Below, one piece after another: positions 25,001 to 33,711 of a stretch of 36,452 nucleotides of DNA. The stretch is taken from assembly GCA_012728895.1 (NCBI GenBank), contig JAAYEG010000019.1, forward strand, positions 1 to 36,452. The letters run 5' to 3'. Every line of letters starts with the position of its first letter. Within the stretch, counting starts at the first letter, position 1. Source of the stretch: Methanospirillum sp. (lineage in GTDB: Archaea; Halobacteriota; Methanomicrobia; Methanomicrobiales; Methanospirillaceae). Under the pieces are notes generated by a model. It made no database searches. It saw nothing but the letters and a program-made list of their open reading frames with translations, and was not told the DNA's origin. A program made the position numbers and the translations under genes.

Positions 25001-25048
25001 GTCACGGCGTGACAGGGAACCCTTGCTCAGACCCCCCTTCCTGTCACG
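25001..25048 (-). terminator. Hairpin at the SLC13 3' end with alternative pairing
   Basis: CGTGACAGG (25008-25016) pairs perfectly over nine bases with CCTGTCACG (25040-25048), which overlaps the SLC13 stop codon at 25044-25046. A competing short hairpin, GTCAC (25001-25005) with GTGAC (25009-25013), uses the same middle arm. The structure could terminate or stabilise the SLC13 message; no T-tract follows. Confidence 0.4.
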
Positions 25049-26816
25049 GGGGCCAGAACAGGATGATGAGAGGCGTGGCCACCGCCAAAACAACGAGGGA
25101 GAGCGGAAGGCCGAGCCGCCAGTAGTCGCCGAACTGCAACCCCGAGGGCTCCAGGATCAGGGCGTTCGACTGGTGGCCGATCGGGGTCAGGAACGGGGTC
25201 GAGGCCCCGATGGCCACCGCCATCAGAAAGGTGTCGATCGATGCCTCGAGCCCTGCCGCGAGGCCGATCGCGATTGGGGCCATCAATATTGCGGCCGCGG
25301 CATTGTTGATTACGTTCGTGACAAGCATAGAGGCCACGAGCATGGTGGCGACCAGTGCGATCACGGGGAGCTCCCCCTCGAGTCCGAGGAGCGCGCCGGC
25401 GATCAGCCCGGCACCCCCGGTGGTCTCGAGCGCGTGGCCGACCGGGATCAGGGCAGCAAGCAGGACGACGACCGGCCAGTCTATGCTGTTGTAGACCTCC
25501 CGGATCGGGACGATGGAGAAGAGGACCATGGCCGCTGCCGCCATCGCGAAGGCACCCTCGACAGGGACCAGTCCGAGGGCGGTGATCGCGATCGCGAGAC
25601 CGAAGAGACCGATCGCGAGGTTTAACCGACGACCGGAAGCGGGCCTGAGCTTTCGATCGGCGAGGGGAAGGAGACCGAGCGTCCGGATCGTCTCGCGAAG
25701 GGCAGGCGGCGCCCCCGCGAGCAGCAGCACGTCGGAAGGCTCGATCACGACCTCGCTCAGGCGGACCATGGGCGTGACGCCGGGCCTTGCCACTGCAACC
25801 AGGTCGACCCCCGTCTTCATCTCGAGCCCCGCCACAGGGACCGTGCACCCCGCGATCGGGGATGCCGCCGGGACCACCGCCTCGCAGAGGGCACATTCCG
25901 GACCCGCCCCCTGCTCCACGCAGCCCGACATCATCTCGAGGTTGCCCTCCCGGGTGAACTGCTGGAGCGCGGGGGCGTCTCCCCGCACCAGGAGGAGGTC
26001 GCCACCCCCGACCACGCGGTCCGGGTCGGTGACGACCGGTCCCGAGTTCGCAGGAACCAGCCCTGCGAGGACCACGGTCGGAGCGATTTCCGCCACGTCC
26101 GCAAGGGACCGCCCGTCGAACGGAGAACCCGGGGGCACCCGGATCTCGGCCAGGTAGCCGTCCAGCCGGAAACGATCCCCGGGGTCAGCCTGCCCGGGTC
26201 TGCGGGGCACCAGGCGCCAGCCTATCGCCGCAATGAAGAGAAGACCCGCGAGCGCGACCCCGAGACCAACCGGCGTAAAGTCGAACAGGGTGAACGGCCC
26301 GGGGGCATGCTCCGCGCGGAACGAGGCGATGATGATGTTGGGCGGCGTCCCGATCTGGGTGATCAGGCCACCGAGGAGAGAGCAGAAGGCGAGGGAGAGG
26401 AGGAGAGGCGATGGCGAGCGGCCGCATCGCCGCGCCATTCCGATCCCGACCGGCATCATCAGCGCGAGCGCCCCGATATTGCTCATCACTGCCGAGAGGG
26501 CGGTCACCAACCCGCCGAGAGTGAGGATCTGGAGCCTGGGCCTGTCTCCCACCCCTGCGAGCCTGAACAGGATCCGCTCCACCAGCCCGGAATTCAGGAG
26601 CCCGCGCGTGATCACCAGCACCGCGGCGACCACGATAACGGCCTTGTTCGCAAAACCCAGAAAGGCCTGGTCCCAGGGAACCACGCCGGTGACTGTGGTG
26701 ATGAAGAGCGCGATCAGCGCGACAATATCGTGGCGAATTCGCCCGTCGATGAAGAGCACGAGCGCCACGGCAAGCGCGCCGAAGACGACCGCCTGGTCGA
26801 ATGTCAGGCCGAGCAT
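25044..26816 (-). CDS. SLC13/DASS family permease with central RCK_C (TrkA_C) domains
   Basis: A membrane transporter for sulfate, dicarboxylates or related anions coupled to cations. Two membrane halves flank a soluble centre of about 230 residues holding two TrkA-C-like domains (VPPGSPFDGRSLADV and VPVAGLEMKTGVDLV regions), thought to bind ligands. First-half signatures are SNIGALALMMP and TQIGTPPN; second-half ones are VTNVINNAAAAI and TPFLTPIGHQSN. The centre carries three nearby Cys (SGCVEQGAGPECALCE), which is odd and could be a redox or metal site. The ATG at 26816 has GGGGTG nine bases upstream; an in-frame GTG at 26828 would add four residues. Substrate unknown. Confidence 0.88.
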   Translation of the reverse strand: MLGLTFDQAVVFGALAVALVLFIDGRIRHDIVALIALFITTVTGVVPWDQAFLGFANKAVIVVAAVLVITRGLLNSGLVERILFRLAGVGDRPRLQILTLGGLVTALSAVMSNIGALALMMPVGIGMARRCGRSPSPLLLSLAFCSLLGGLITQIGTPPNIIIASFRAEHAPGPFTLFDFTPVGLGVALAGLLFIAAIGWRLVPRRPGQADPGDRFRLDGYLAEIRVPPGSPFDGRSLADVAEIAPTVVLAGLVPANSGPVVTDPDRVVGGGDLLLVRGDAPALQQFTREGNLEMMSGCVEQGAGPECALCEAVVPAASPIAGCTVPVAGLEMKTGVDLVAVARPGVTPMVRLSEVVIEPSDVLLLAGAPPALRETIRTLGLLPLADRKLRPASGRRLNLAIGLFGLAIAITALGLVPVEGAFAMAAAAMVLFSIVPIREVYNSIDWPVVVLLAALIPVGHALETTGGAGLIAGALLGLEGELPVIALVATMLVASMLVTNVINNAAAAILMAPIAIGLAAGLEASIDTFLMAVAIGASTPFLTPIGHQSNALILEPSGLQFGDYWRLGLPLSLVVLAVATPLIILFWPP

Positions 26817-26869
26817 CTCGGCCGGCACCCCCCGCCGCGAGCCGCGTTCACCCCGCTCCTCCTCCAGGT

Positions 26870-26885
26870 ATGTACTTCTCTGTTG
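26870..26885 (-). promoter_or_regulatory. Candidate promoter element shared with the CDF gene
   Basis: The plus strand reads ATGTACTTCTCTGTTG, one base different from 36165-36180 upstream of the CDF exporter. On the minus strand it contains AGTACAT, a TATA-like string about 55 bases before the SLC13 start. It may be a promoter or an operator. Confidence 0.35.
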
Positions 26886-26933
26886 AGACAGGATAACCGT
26901 TCTGAGGGGACCCTGAGAACCACCCCCGCCGGA

Positions 26934-28661
26934 TCAGGACCGCGAGAATAGCTTCTCGAGCCGCCCGCGCGAGAAGGTCACCACCGTCGGCCGCCCGTGG
27001 GGGCAGGTGAGCGGCGTCTTCGCCGCGAAGAGCTGTCCGATCAGCCGCTCGCCCTGCTCGCACGTGAGCGGGGCCCCGGCCCGGATCGCGCCGTGACAGG
27101 CGACGATCCTGACGAGACGCTCCCGTGCGTCCGGCCCGCTCCCCCCGCCGATCAGCTCGCCCACGATCTCCCGGACCACCGCCGGGTCCACTTCACGGCC
27201 CAGCAAGACCGGGACGGTCCGGACCGCGTACCGGTTCTCGCCGAACTCGTCCACTGCGAAACCGGCAGAGGCCAGCGAATCCCGGTTCTCGTCGACGACG
27301 GTCGCCTCCCGGGCGGTGCACTCGATCACGACGGGGACCAGGAGCTCCTGGACTTCGACCGGTCCGGGGGCCGAGAGCCGGTCGTAGAGCACCCGTTCGT
27401 GGGCCGCGTGCTGGTCGACCAGGACGAGGTCGCCGTTGCCCGTCCGTCCGACCAGGTAGGTGAGCCCGACCTGGCCGATTACCTCGACCTCGCGCCCCCC
27501 TCCAGGCGCCGGTTCCCCCCCGAGCGCGGTCTGCCGGAGCTGCCGCTCGGTCCGACGGCCGTAGGCGAGACCCCTCTCGGCGACGACGGGTGCCGCTGCG
27601 GGTGTGGGATCTCCGGGTGGACGGGGCACCGGCGCGGGGGGACCGTGTGGGGACGGGACCGGACGGAGGACGCCGAGCGCCGAGGCGACGGCTCTCGAGA
27701 CCGCCTCCGCCACCTCGGGCTCGCGGGACAGTCGGACCTGGCGCTTGGCCGGGTGGACGTTGACGTCGACGAGCCCGGTATCGATCTCGAGGGCGATCAC
27801 CGCGACCGGGTGCCGGTCCGACGGGAGCAGGGTCCCGTACCCGGCCCGGACGGCCGCGACGAGCGGCGCGCTCTGTACGATCCGCCCGTTGACCGCGACG
27901 AAGACCTGGTACGGGTTCGGCCGCCTGACCGACGGCGGGGCGACGTACCCCGAGACCCGGCAGAGCGCGCTCTCGCCCTCGACCGGCAGCAGTCCGCCAG
28001 CCAGCTCGGGGCCGAGAAGTGCGGTGACCGCTTCGGAAACCCCGGTGCCGGGGGTCGCGAGCCGGGTTCGGCCGTTGTGTGTGAGCTTGAACGCGACATC
28101 GGGACGGGAGAGCGCGAGCCGCTCGACCGTCCCGGCGACGTGGGCGATCTCGGTCCCGAGCGTCTTCTGGAACTTTCTCCGGGCCGGGGTGTTGTGGAAG
28201 AGCTCTTCGACCTGGACCCTGGTCCCTACCGGAGCGGGGTTTTCATTCTCCTCCAGCACGGCGCCGCCCATCACGACGAGCCGGCTTCCCAGCAGATCCC
28301 GGGGGCGGCGCGAGACGATGGTGAGCCGGGCAACCGCGGCGATCGAGGCGAGGGCCTCGCCCCGGAAGCCCAGGGTCCGGACCGAGGCAAGGTCGTCGAT
28401 CCCCCTGAGCTTCGAGGTGGTGTGGGGGAGGACGGCGATCCGGAGATCCTCCGCCGACATCCCGGAACCGTCGTCGGTCACCCTGATCATTGCGATCGCT
28501 CCGTCTCGCGACCGGATGCCTACATCGATCCGCCCGGCCCCTGCGTCGAGCGCGTTCTCGACCAGCTCCTTCACCACGGATGCCGGCCGTTCGATCACCT
28601 CGCCGGCCGCGATCTTGGTAATCGTAGTCGGGTCCAGCGGTCTGATCGCGGACCCGGTCAT
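26934..28661 (-). CDS. mutL: DNA mismatch repair protein MutL
   Basis: GHL ATPase that links mismatch recognition by MutS to strand incision. The N-terminus holds KIAAGEVIERP and ELVENALDAGA (catalytic E35), DDGSGM and TLGFRGEALASIA. After a Pro-rich linker (about 330-375) comes the C-terminal dimerisation domain with the endonuclease motif DQHAAHERVLYD near residue 413, ACHGAIRAG, and CPHGRP near residue 551. In the endonuclease motif the last metal ligand position, normally Glu, is Asp. At 575 residues it is of ordinary length. Its start overlaps the mutS stop by four bases, so it is translated from the same message. Confidence 0.96.
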   Translation of the reverse strand: MTGSAIRPLDPTTITKIAAGEVIERPASVVKELVENALDAGAGRIDVGIRSRDGAIAMIRVTDDGSGMSAEDLRIAVLPHTTSKLRGIDDLASVRTLGFRGEALASIAAVARLTIVSRRPRDLLGSRLVVMGGAVLEENENPAPVGTRVQVEELFHNTPARRKFQKTLGTEIAHVAGTVERLALSRPDVAFKLTHNGRTRLATPGTGVSEAVTALLGPELAGGLLPVEGESALCRVSGYVAPPSVRRPNPYQVFVAVNGRIVQSAPLVAAVRAGYGTLLPSDRHPVAVIALEIDTGLVDVNVHPAKRQVRLSREPEVAEAVSRAVASALGVLRPVPSPHGPPAPVPRPPGDPTPAAAPVVAERGLAYGRRTERQLRQTALGGEPAPGGGREVEVIGQVGLTYLVGRTGNGDLVLVDQHAAHERVLYDRLSAPGPVEVQELLVPVVIECTAREATVVDENRDSLASAGFAVDEFGENRYAVRTVPVLLGREVDPAVVREIVGELIGGGSGPDARERLVRIVACHGAIRAGAPLTCEQGERLIGQLFAAKTPLTCPHGRPTVVTFSRGRLEKLFSRS

Positions 28662-31264
28662 TCCCCGGCCTCCTCTTTAAGTCGGTAGAGCGCCTGAAGC
28701 GCCTCGAGCGGGGTCATCCGGTCGGGATCGAGGGCGCGGAGCGTTACCAGGATCGGGGGCTCGGGGGGCCGGTTCGCATCGTTCTCCACCGGGAGGAGCA
28801 TCTGTGTGTACCGCACGCGCCGCGGTCCCGTGCCGGGCTCACGGGCAGCCTCGCGTCGGACCAGGTCCTCGAGCAGGACCCGGGCCCGCTCGATCACCCG
28901 TGCCGGGACCCCCGCGAGCTCTGCAACGTGGACGCCGTAGGAACGGTCGGTGGCTCCGGGGATGATGCTCCGCGTGAAGATCACCGATGTCCCGGTGTCC
29001 TTGACGGCCATGTGAAAGTTCCGGACGCGGGCGAGGTCGTTCTCGGCCTCGACCAGTTCGTGGAAATGGGTCGCGAAGAGCGTCCGCGGGCCGGCCTTTC
29101 CCTTCCCATGCAGGAATTCGAGCACGGCCCGGGCGATCGCGTACCCGTCGAGCGTGCTGGTCCCCCGCCCGATCTCGTCCAGGACGACCAGGCTCCGCGG
29201 CGTCGCATGGACCAGGATATTCGCGAGCTCCAGCATCTCGACCATGAACGTGGACTGGCCCGATGCCAGGTCGTCGAAGGCCCCGACCCGGGTGAAAACC
29301 CGGTCGACGACGCCGACTGTCGCGTGATCGGCCGGGACGAAGAACCCGCACTGTGCCATCACCGTTATGAGGGCGACCGCCCGCATGTAGGTGGATTTCC
29401 CGGCCATGTTCGCCCCGGTGATGATCAGCAGCTGCTCGCTTCCTGTGTCGAGGACGGTATCGTTCGGCACGAACGGTTCGGTCGTCTGCTGCTCGACCAC
29501 GGGGTGCCGGCCTCCGCGGATCAGGATCGCGGTCCCGTCATCTACCGTCGGACGGGTGTAGTTGGCGCAGACGGCAACCTCGGCGAGCCCGGCGAAAAGG
29601 TCGAGCAGCCCGAGGGCTCTTGCCGCTGCCTGGAGGCCCGGCACCGCGGGCCTGAGCGCATCGATGACCTCCTCCCAGACTTCCTGTTCCCGCTCGGCGA
29701 GCCGCTCGTCGGCGTGCGCGATCTCGGTCTCTTTTTCGCGCAGGCCCGGCAGGGTGAACCGTTCGGCGGAGGCGGTCGTCTGACGCCGCTCGTACTCGGG
29801 GGGCACCCGGTCGGCCTGTGATTTCGAGACCTCGACGTAGTAGCCGAAGACCCGGTTGTAACCGATCTTCAGGGACTTCAGCCCGGTCCGCTCGCGCTCG
29901 GTCTGCTGGAGTCCTGCGATCCAGTCGCGTCCCGATGCCGCGAGCTCCCGAAGCCTGTCGAGTTCCGGGTCGAACCCCGCCCGGAGCATGCCACCGCTCC
30001 GGGCGAGAGCGGGGGGCTCGTCGACGAGTGCGCGGGCGAGGAGATCGGCTGTTTCGGCGTGGTCTCCAAGTCCGTCTGCGGCCGCCTCGACGAGCTCGGG
30101 GAGCTCGCCGGCGCTCGTGAGCAATTCAACGATGCCGGGATGGGCCTCGAGCGACCGGCGGAGAGCCGCGAGGTCGCGCGGCGAGCAGTTGCCATAGGCG
30201 ATTCGGGCTGTGATCCGCTCCAGGTCCCCCACTCCGTTGAGCCTGCGGCGCAGGTCCATCCGTGCCGCAGTCTTGGATGCGAAGAAGCCGACCGCGTCCA
30301 GCCGGCGGTTGATCGCGCCCGACTCCGCGAGTGGCCTGACGATCCGGGCGCGGAGGGTCCGGGAGCCCATCGGCGTCACTGTCCGGTCGATAACGCCGAG
30401 CAGGGTTCCTCCCTTGCGGTCGTCACGGATCGGACGGGTCAACTCCAGGTTCCGGATCGTGATGGCGTCCAGGACCGGTTCCGTGCCCGTCGGTTCGGCG
30501 AGCGAGAGGCCGGCAACCTGGGGGAGGGGAGCATTGTTCATGGCCTCGGCGTAGGCGAGCGCGGCACCTGCCGCCGCCACAGCTCCGTCGGCTTCGAACG
30601 TCCGGCCGAACCTCTCTCCCAGGCGGCGCACAGCCTCCGACGCGTCGAACTCCCCGGTCGGCCGGCGCGTGACGAGGCCCCCCTCGGAGGCAACGGCCTT
30701 GAGGAGCGGGCCATCGAGCCCCTCCGGGACCAGCACCTCCTCGGGTGCGCGCCGGGCCATCTCGGCTATCAGAGCGGACCCCGCCTCCGCGTTCGAGACT
30801 GTGAACGCCGAGAACTCGCCGGTGGAGGCGTCCAGGGCCGCGATACCGGTCTCGCCCGTCCCCGGTGCGACCGCCATCAGATATCGGGCCTGCGGCGCGT
30901 CGAGCATCGCCCCGTCCACGAGCGTCCCCGGGGTCACGACACGGACCACCTCGCGCCGGACGAGCCCCTTCGCTCTCTTCGGGTCCTCCATCTGCTCTGC
31001 TATCGCTACCCGGTAGCCCTTCCGGACAAGGCGGTTGATGTACGACTCGGCCGCGTGGAATGGTACGCCCGCCAGCGGGATCCGGTTGCCGTCCCTGTCG
31101 GTGCCGCGCGAGGTCAGCACGATATCGAGCTCGCGGGCAACGGTCTCGGCGTCGGGCCCGAAGGTCTCGTAGAAGTCGCCCATCCGGCAGAGAAGGAGGG
31201 CGTCGGGGTGCTCCCGTTTTGCCGCGAGGTACTGCCGCATACCGGGGGAGAGGCCGTCGCTCAT
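28658..31264 (-). CDS. mutS: DNA mismatch recognition protein MutS
   Basis: Clamp protein that finds base mismatches. The 868-residue product is full length: the mismatch-binding F-x-E motif is in MGDFYETFG (F31, E33), so this is the MutS1 type active in post-replicative repair, not MutS2. The connector, lever and clamp domains follow, then Walker A TGANMAGKST (about residue 615), Walker B LVVLDEIGRGTST and a C-terminal helix-turn-helix region. The ATG at 31264 lies about 30 bases from a good TATA box, and the first residues match bacterial MutS (MRQYLAAKREHPDALLL). Euryarchaea other than some mesophiles lack this gene, which is generally seen as acquired from bacteria. Confidence 0.97.
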   Translation of the reverse strand: MSDGLSPGMRQYLAAKREHPDALLLCRMGDFYETFGPDAETVARELDIVLTSRGTDRDGNRIPLAGVPFHAAESYINRLVRKGYRVAIAEQMEDPKRAKGLVRREVVRVVTPGTLVDGAMLDAPQARYLMAVAPGTGETGIAALDASTGEFSAFTVSNAEAGSALIAEMARRAPEEVLVPEGLDGPLLKAVASEGGLVTRRPTGEFDASEAVRRLGERFGRTFEADGAVAAAGAALAYAEAMNNAPLPQVAGLSLAEPTGTEPVLDAITIRNLELTRPIRDDRKGGTLLGVIDRTVTPMGSRTLRARIVRPLAESGAINRRLDAVGFFASKTAARMDLRRRLNGVGDLERITARIAYGNCSPRDLAALRRSLEAHPGIVELLTSAGELPELVEAAADGLGDHAETADLLARALVDEPPALARSGGMLRAGFDPELDRLRELAASGRDWIAGLQQTERERTGLKSLKIGYNRVFGYYVEVSKSQADRVPPEYERRQTTASAERFTLPGLREKETEIAHADERLAEREQEVWEEVIDALRPAVPGLQAAARALGLLDLFAGLAEVAVCANYTRPTVDDGTAILIRGGRHPVVEQQTTEPFVPNDTVLDTGSEQLLIITGANMAGKSTYMRAVALITVMAQCGFFVPADHATVGVVDRVFTRVGAFDDLASGQSTFMVEMLELANILVHATPRSLVVLDEIGRGTSTLDGYAIARAVLEFLHGKGKAGPRTLFATHFHELVEAENDLARVRNFHMAVKDTGTSVIFTRSIIPGATDRSYGVHVAELAGVPARVIERARVLLEDLVRREAAREPGTGPRRVRYTQMLLPVENDANRPPEPPILVTLRALDPDRMTPLEALQALYRLKEEAGE

Positions 31265-31289
31265 GCCGTTCTCTTATCTCGGCCCGGGA

Positions 31290-31298
31290 AGATATAAC
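31290..31298 (-). promoter_or_regulatory. TATA box of the mutS-mutL operon
   Basis: The minus strand reads GGTTATATCT here, about 30 bases before the mutS ATG, implying a leader of only a few bases. Confidence 0.6.
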
Positions 31299-31897
31299 CG
31301 GACCGATCAGGGCGGGCCCGCCTCCCGTGTAGGGAGAATATGGTCGCAGGGAGCGGGGGGGCGTTGTTTCGATGGCGGCGGGTCCGGCCCCGCGCACCAG
31401 AAGAAGGGGGTCCCTGTGCCCGGGGGGCCGACCGCGCGGATCGGGCGGGCCGAGCGGGCGGCGCTCCCGGCTCCTTCGCCACACTTTTCCGCGCTGTTCC
31501 GGACAGTGATGGACCGCCGCTCGCGGGGGCAGCGGCCCTGGGCGCGGGGAAGAGTCAGCCCAGCGGCGTCAACCCGGGAACCGTCGCCGCGTCATCCCCG
31601 CCGGGTGGCAGCGCGACTCCCTCCTCTCACGGCAGGGGGAGGGGTGCGTCCTCGGGGATGTCGCTCGATCCGTCGCCACGGGAGGAATCGATCTCGCTAT
31701 GCACGCCGCTCTCCAGGAAGAAACGTGGTCCGGCGGTCGACCCCCGATGAAGTGCCCGCCCCCGGACTCCCCTGACCTCTGCCTGGTTAGGCCAATTGTG
31801 GTGAGCCGGGAAAATCTCGAGACCCGGGACGGAACGCCAATCCCCCGCCGTCAGGGGCCGTTCGATCGGGGCGGGTTAGACCCCTGTCACCGCCGCT
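31299..31897. other. GC-rich stretch without a recognisable gene
   Basis: About 600 bases between mutS and the short ferredoxin-like gene. I looked for debris of the C-terminal part missing from that gene and found none that I could defend. Confidence 0.4.
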
Positions 31898-32293
31898 CTA
31901 CCCGGTCGTCCCGTCCCCACCCCTGCCGGGATCCTGCGGACCGTGGGGGGGCACCGCGACGCACGCCGCGACCAGGAGATCGAGCGCCTGCCGGTAGAGG
32001 GCCGTCTCGCCGTGGCAGAGGAGGGCCTCGAGGTGCGCCCGTACGATCGGGGCTCCCTGGCAGGTGATCCACCGGACCACACGCTCCTCGTCGTAGGGTT
32101 CCGCCTCCCGCGCCACGATGCGGATCGCCTCGTTGGGGCAGGCGCTGACGCAGGTGCCCGCGCCGTCGCAGAGGTGCTCGCTGATAAGCCGCGATTTCCC
32201 ATCCCGGACCTCGAGCGCACCCACCGGGCAGTCGGGGAGGCAGAGCCCGCAGCCCGTGCACCGGTACTCCTCGATGGATACGATGGGCCTCAT
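31898..32293 (-). CDS. Short ferredoxin-like 4Fe-4S protein, paralogue of its upstream neighbour
   Basis: A 131-residue protein with two ferredoxin motifs. The first is complete (C12, C15, C18, C22 in CTGCGLCLPDCP). The second is CDGAGTCVSACP, in which the usual second Cys is Ala45, leaving C42, C48 and C52. After it comes a helical region (EAEPYDE, then APIVRAHLEALLCHGETALYRQ). Sequence and order match the first 120 residues of the neighbouring gene at 32319-33176, so the two arose by tandem duplication, and this copy lacks the C-terminal half and ends in a Gly/Pro-rich tail. I chose the ATG at 32293 to match the neighbour's N-terminus; a GTG at 32305 is possible. Probably an electron carrier; partner unknown. 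Confidence 0.75.
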   Translation of the reverse strand: MRPIVSIEEYRCTGCGLCLPDCPVGALEVRDGKSRLISEHLCDGAGTCVSACPNEAIRIVAREAEPYDEERVVRWITCQGAPIVRAHLEALLCHGETALYRQALDLLVAACVAVPPHGPQDPGRGGDGTTG

Positions 32294-32318
32294 CACGTCC
32301 CGCACCCCGGAGCATCGT

Positions 32319-33176
32319 TCATGGTGGAAGGATCTCCCCCCGGATCGAGACCGTGTGCTCAGTCACGGGAACTCCCGAACCCGAGTGCTCGAGGGCCCTG
32401 TCGACGATATACCGTGTCCCGCTGCAGCACGGCACCTCCATGTGGACGACCGTGATCGAGTTGATCCGGTGCCGGGAGAGGATTCCTGCGAGCTTCTCGA
32501 CGTACTCCTCGATCTCGGCGTCGAGCTTCGGACAGAACATGATGAGGATCCGGCCCTCCAGGAACTCGCGGTGGAAATCCGGGTGGGCGAACGGGACGCA
32601 GTCGCCGGTGATCAGCAGGTCGGCGTTTTCGAAGTAGGCAGCATCCGGGTGCTGGAGCCCCAGCTGGATCGGCCACTGTCTGAGCTCGGAGGGAGTCGCC
32701 CCGGCAGAGCTCCCGGGGGGTGTCGACGGCGCCATCTCGATCACCCGGGGCGCTACGCCCGGGCAGCCGGCAAAGGGGCGATCGCTGGTCCCGGCAGACC
32801 CCGGTGCGCACAGGGCGGCGTCGTGGTCCGGCACCGCGATCCTGTTCTCCTCCAGGTACGCGAGCGCCTGGGAATACAGCTCGGCCTCGCCGTGGTGAGC
32901 CAGGTGCTCGAGATGCGCCCGGATGACTGCCTCGCCCTGCCGGGCGATGTTACCCATCACGATCCACTCGTCGTACGGCTCTGCCTCCCGCTCGATGACC
33001 GAGATCGCCCCCTCGGGGCAGGTGCCGATGCAGGCGCCGAGCCCGTCGCAGAAGAGGTCGCTCACCAGCCGGGCCTTCCCCTCGATCACCTGCAGCGCCC
33101 CCTCAGGGCAGTCGGGCACGCACTGGCCGCAGCCCGTGCACAGCTCCTCGTCGATCGTGATAATACTGCGCTTCAT
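32319..33176 (-). CDS. Ferredoxin-like iron-sulfur protein with extra Cys-containing C-terminal domain
   Basis: A 285-residue protein. The N-terminus carries a full 4Fe-4S motif (C13, C16, C19, C23) and a second, CDGLGACIGTCP, with Leu46 in place of the second Cys. The C-terminal 130 residues form a separate domain with conserved-looking Cys in ITGDCVPFAHPDF, FCPKLD and EVPCCSGTRY, possibly another metal site. Proteins of this layout are found in many anaerobes, annotated only as 4Fe-4S ferredoxin; their role is unknown, and they are presumed redox carriers. I chose the ATG at 33176 because the TATA box at 33222-33230 would place the transcript start downstream of the alternative ATG at 33203. 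The short paralogue follows 25 bases downstream. Confidence 0.82.
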   Translation of the reverse strand: MKRSIITIDEELCTGCGQCVPDCPEGALQVIEGKARLVSDLFCDGLGACIGTCPEGAISVIEREAEPYDEWIVMGNIARQGEAVIRAHLEHLAHHGEAELYSQALAYLEENRIAVPDHDAALCAPGSAGTSDRPFAGCPGVAPRVIEMAPSTPPGSSAGATPSELRQWPIQLGLQHPDAAYFENADLLITGDCVPFAHPDFHREFLEGRILIMFCPKLDAEIEEYVEKLAGILSRHRINSITVVHMEVPCCSGTRYIVDRALEHSGSGVPVTEHTVSIRGEILPP

Positions 33177-33221
33177 GTTGTTTCGTCCGTTCTCCTGTAC
33201 CATTCAGGATGGGGCCCCTGC

Positions 33222-33230
33222 GTACTATAC
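33222..33230. promoter_or_regulatory. Near-palindromic TATA element between divergent genes
   Basis: GTACTATAC can be read as a TATA box on both strands. It lies about 50 bases before the ferredoxin-like start (minus) and 65-70 bases before the DUF1801 start (plus), so one site may serve both. Confidence 0.45.
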
Positions 33231-33294
33231 CTGTCGATCGCGGCCGACCGGTCCAGCGCGGATTCTCGCCGGCCCGGTGCGCGGCGAGGGTATT

Positions 33295-33711
33295 ATGACC
33301 GCGAACGACGAGAGTGGACGTGGGCACGGGATGACGGGACAGCGATACGTGAGGGAGACGACCGTGGACGATTACCTCGCATCCATCCCGGCGAAGGACC
33401 GGGAAGTCCTCGAGCAGCTGCGCCGGGCGATCCGGGAGGCGGCCCCGGAGGCCAGGGAGACGATCAGCCACGGTGTACCGACGTTCCTCCAGAACGGGCC
33501 TCTGGTACACTTCGCCGCTTTCAGGGATCACGACAGCCTGATCGTGGCGAGCCGGGCAGTCGTCGAGCGGTTCCGGGACGACCTGGAGGGGTACTCCGTC
33601 TCCGGAACCACCGTGCGGTTCAGGGCGGATCGACCGCTCCCCGCGGACCTGATCGCGCGGATCGTTCGGGCCCGGGTCGAGGAGAACGAGTCCGGCCTCC
33701 GGGGGAACTGA
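33295..33711 (+). CDS. DUF1801 (YdhG-like) family protein
   Basis: A small cytoplasmic protein of 138 residues. The conserved part runs from TVDDYLASIPAKDREVLEQL through EAAPEARETISHGVPTF and LVHFAAFRDHDSL to the end, matching the DUF1801 fold related to frataxin-like iron-binding proteins; some relatives are annotated as iron chaperones, but this is not proven. The ATG at 33295 is the first after the presumed transcript start; a second in-frame ATG at 33331 also has GGGCACGGG before it and would remove a 12-residue polar tail. It is divergent from the ferredoxin-like pair, which may indicate shared iron-related control. Confidence 0.75.
   Translation: MTANDESGRGHGMTGQRYVRETTVDDYLASIPAKDREVLEQLRRAIREAAPEARETISHGVPTFLQNGPLVHFAAFRDHDSLIVASRAVVERFRDDLEGYSVSGTTVRFRADRPLPADLIARIVRARVEENESGLRGN

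Noticed and set aside
26997-28688. A 563-codon plus-strand frame opposite mutL
   Set aside because: Antisense to a gene with clear family motifs; the frame is open only because of GC-rich codon use.
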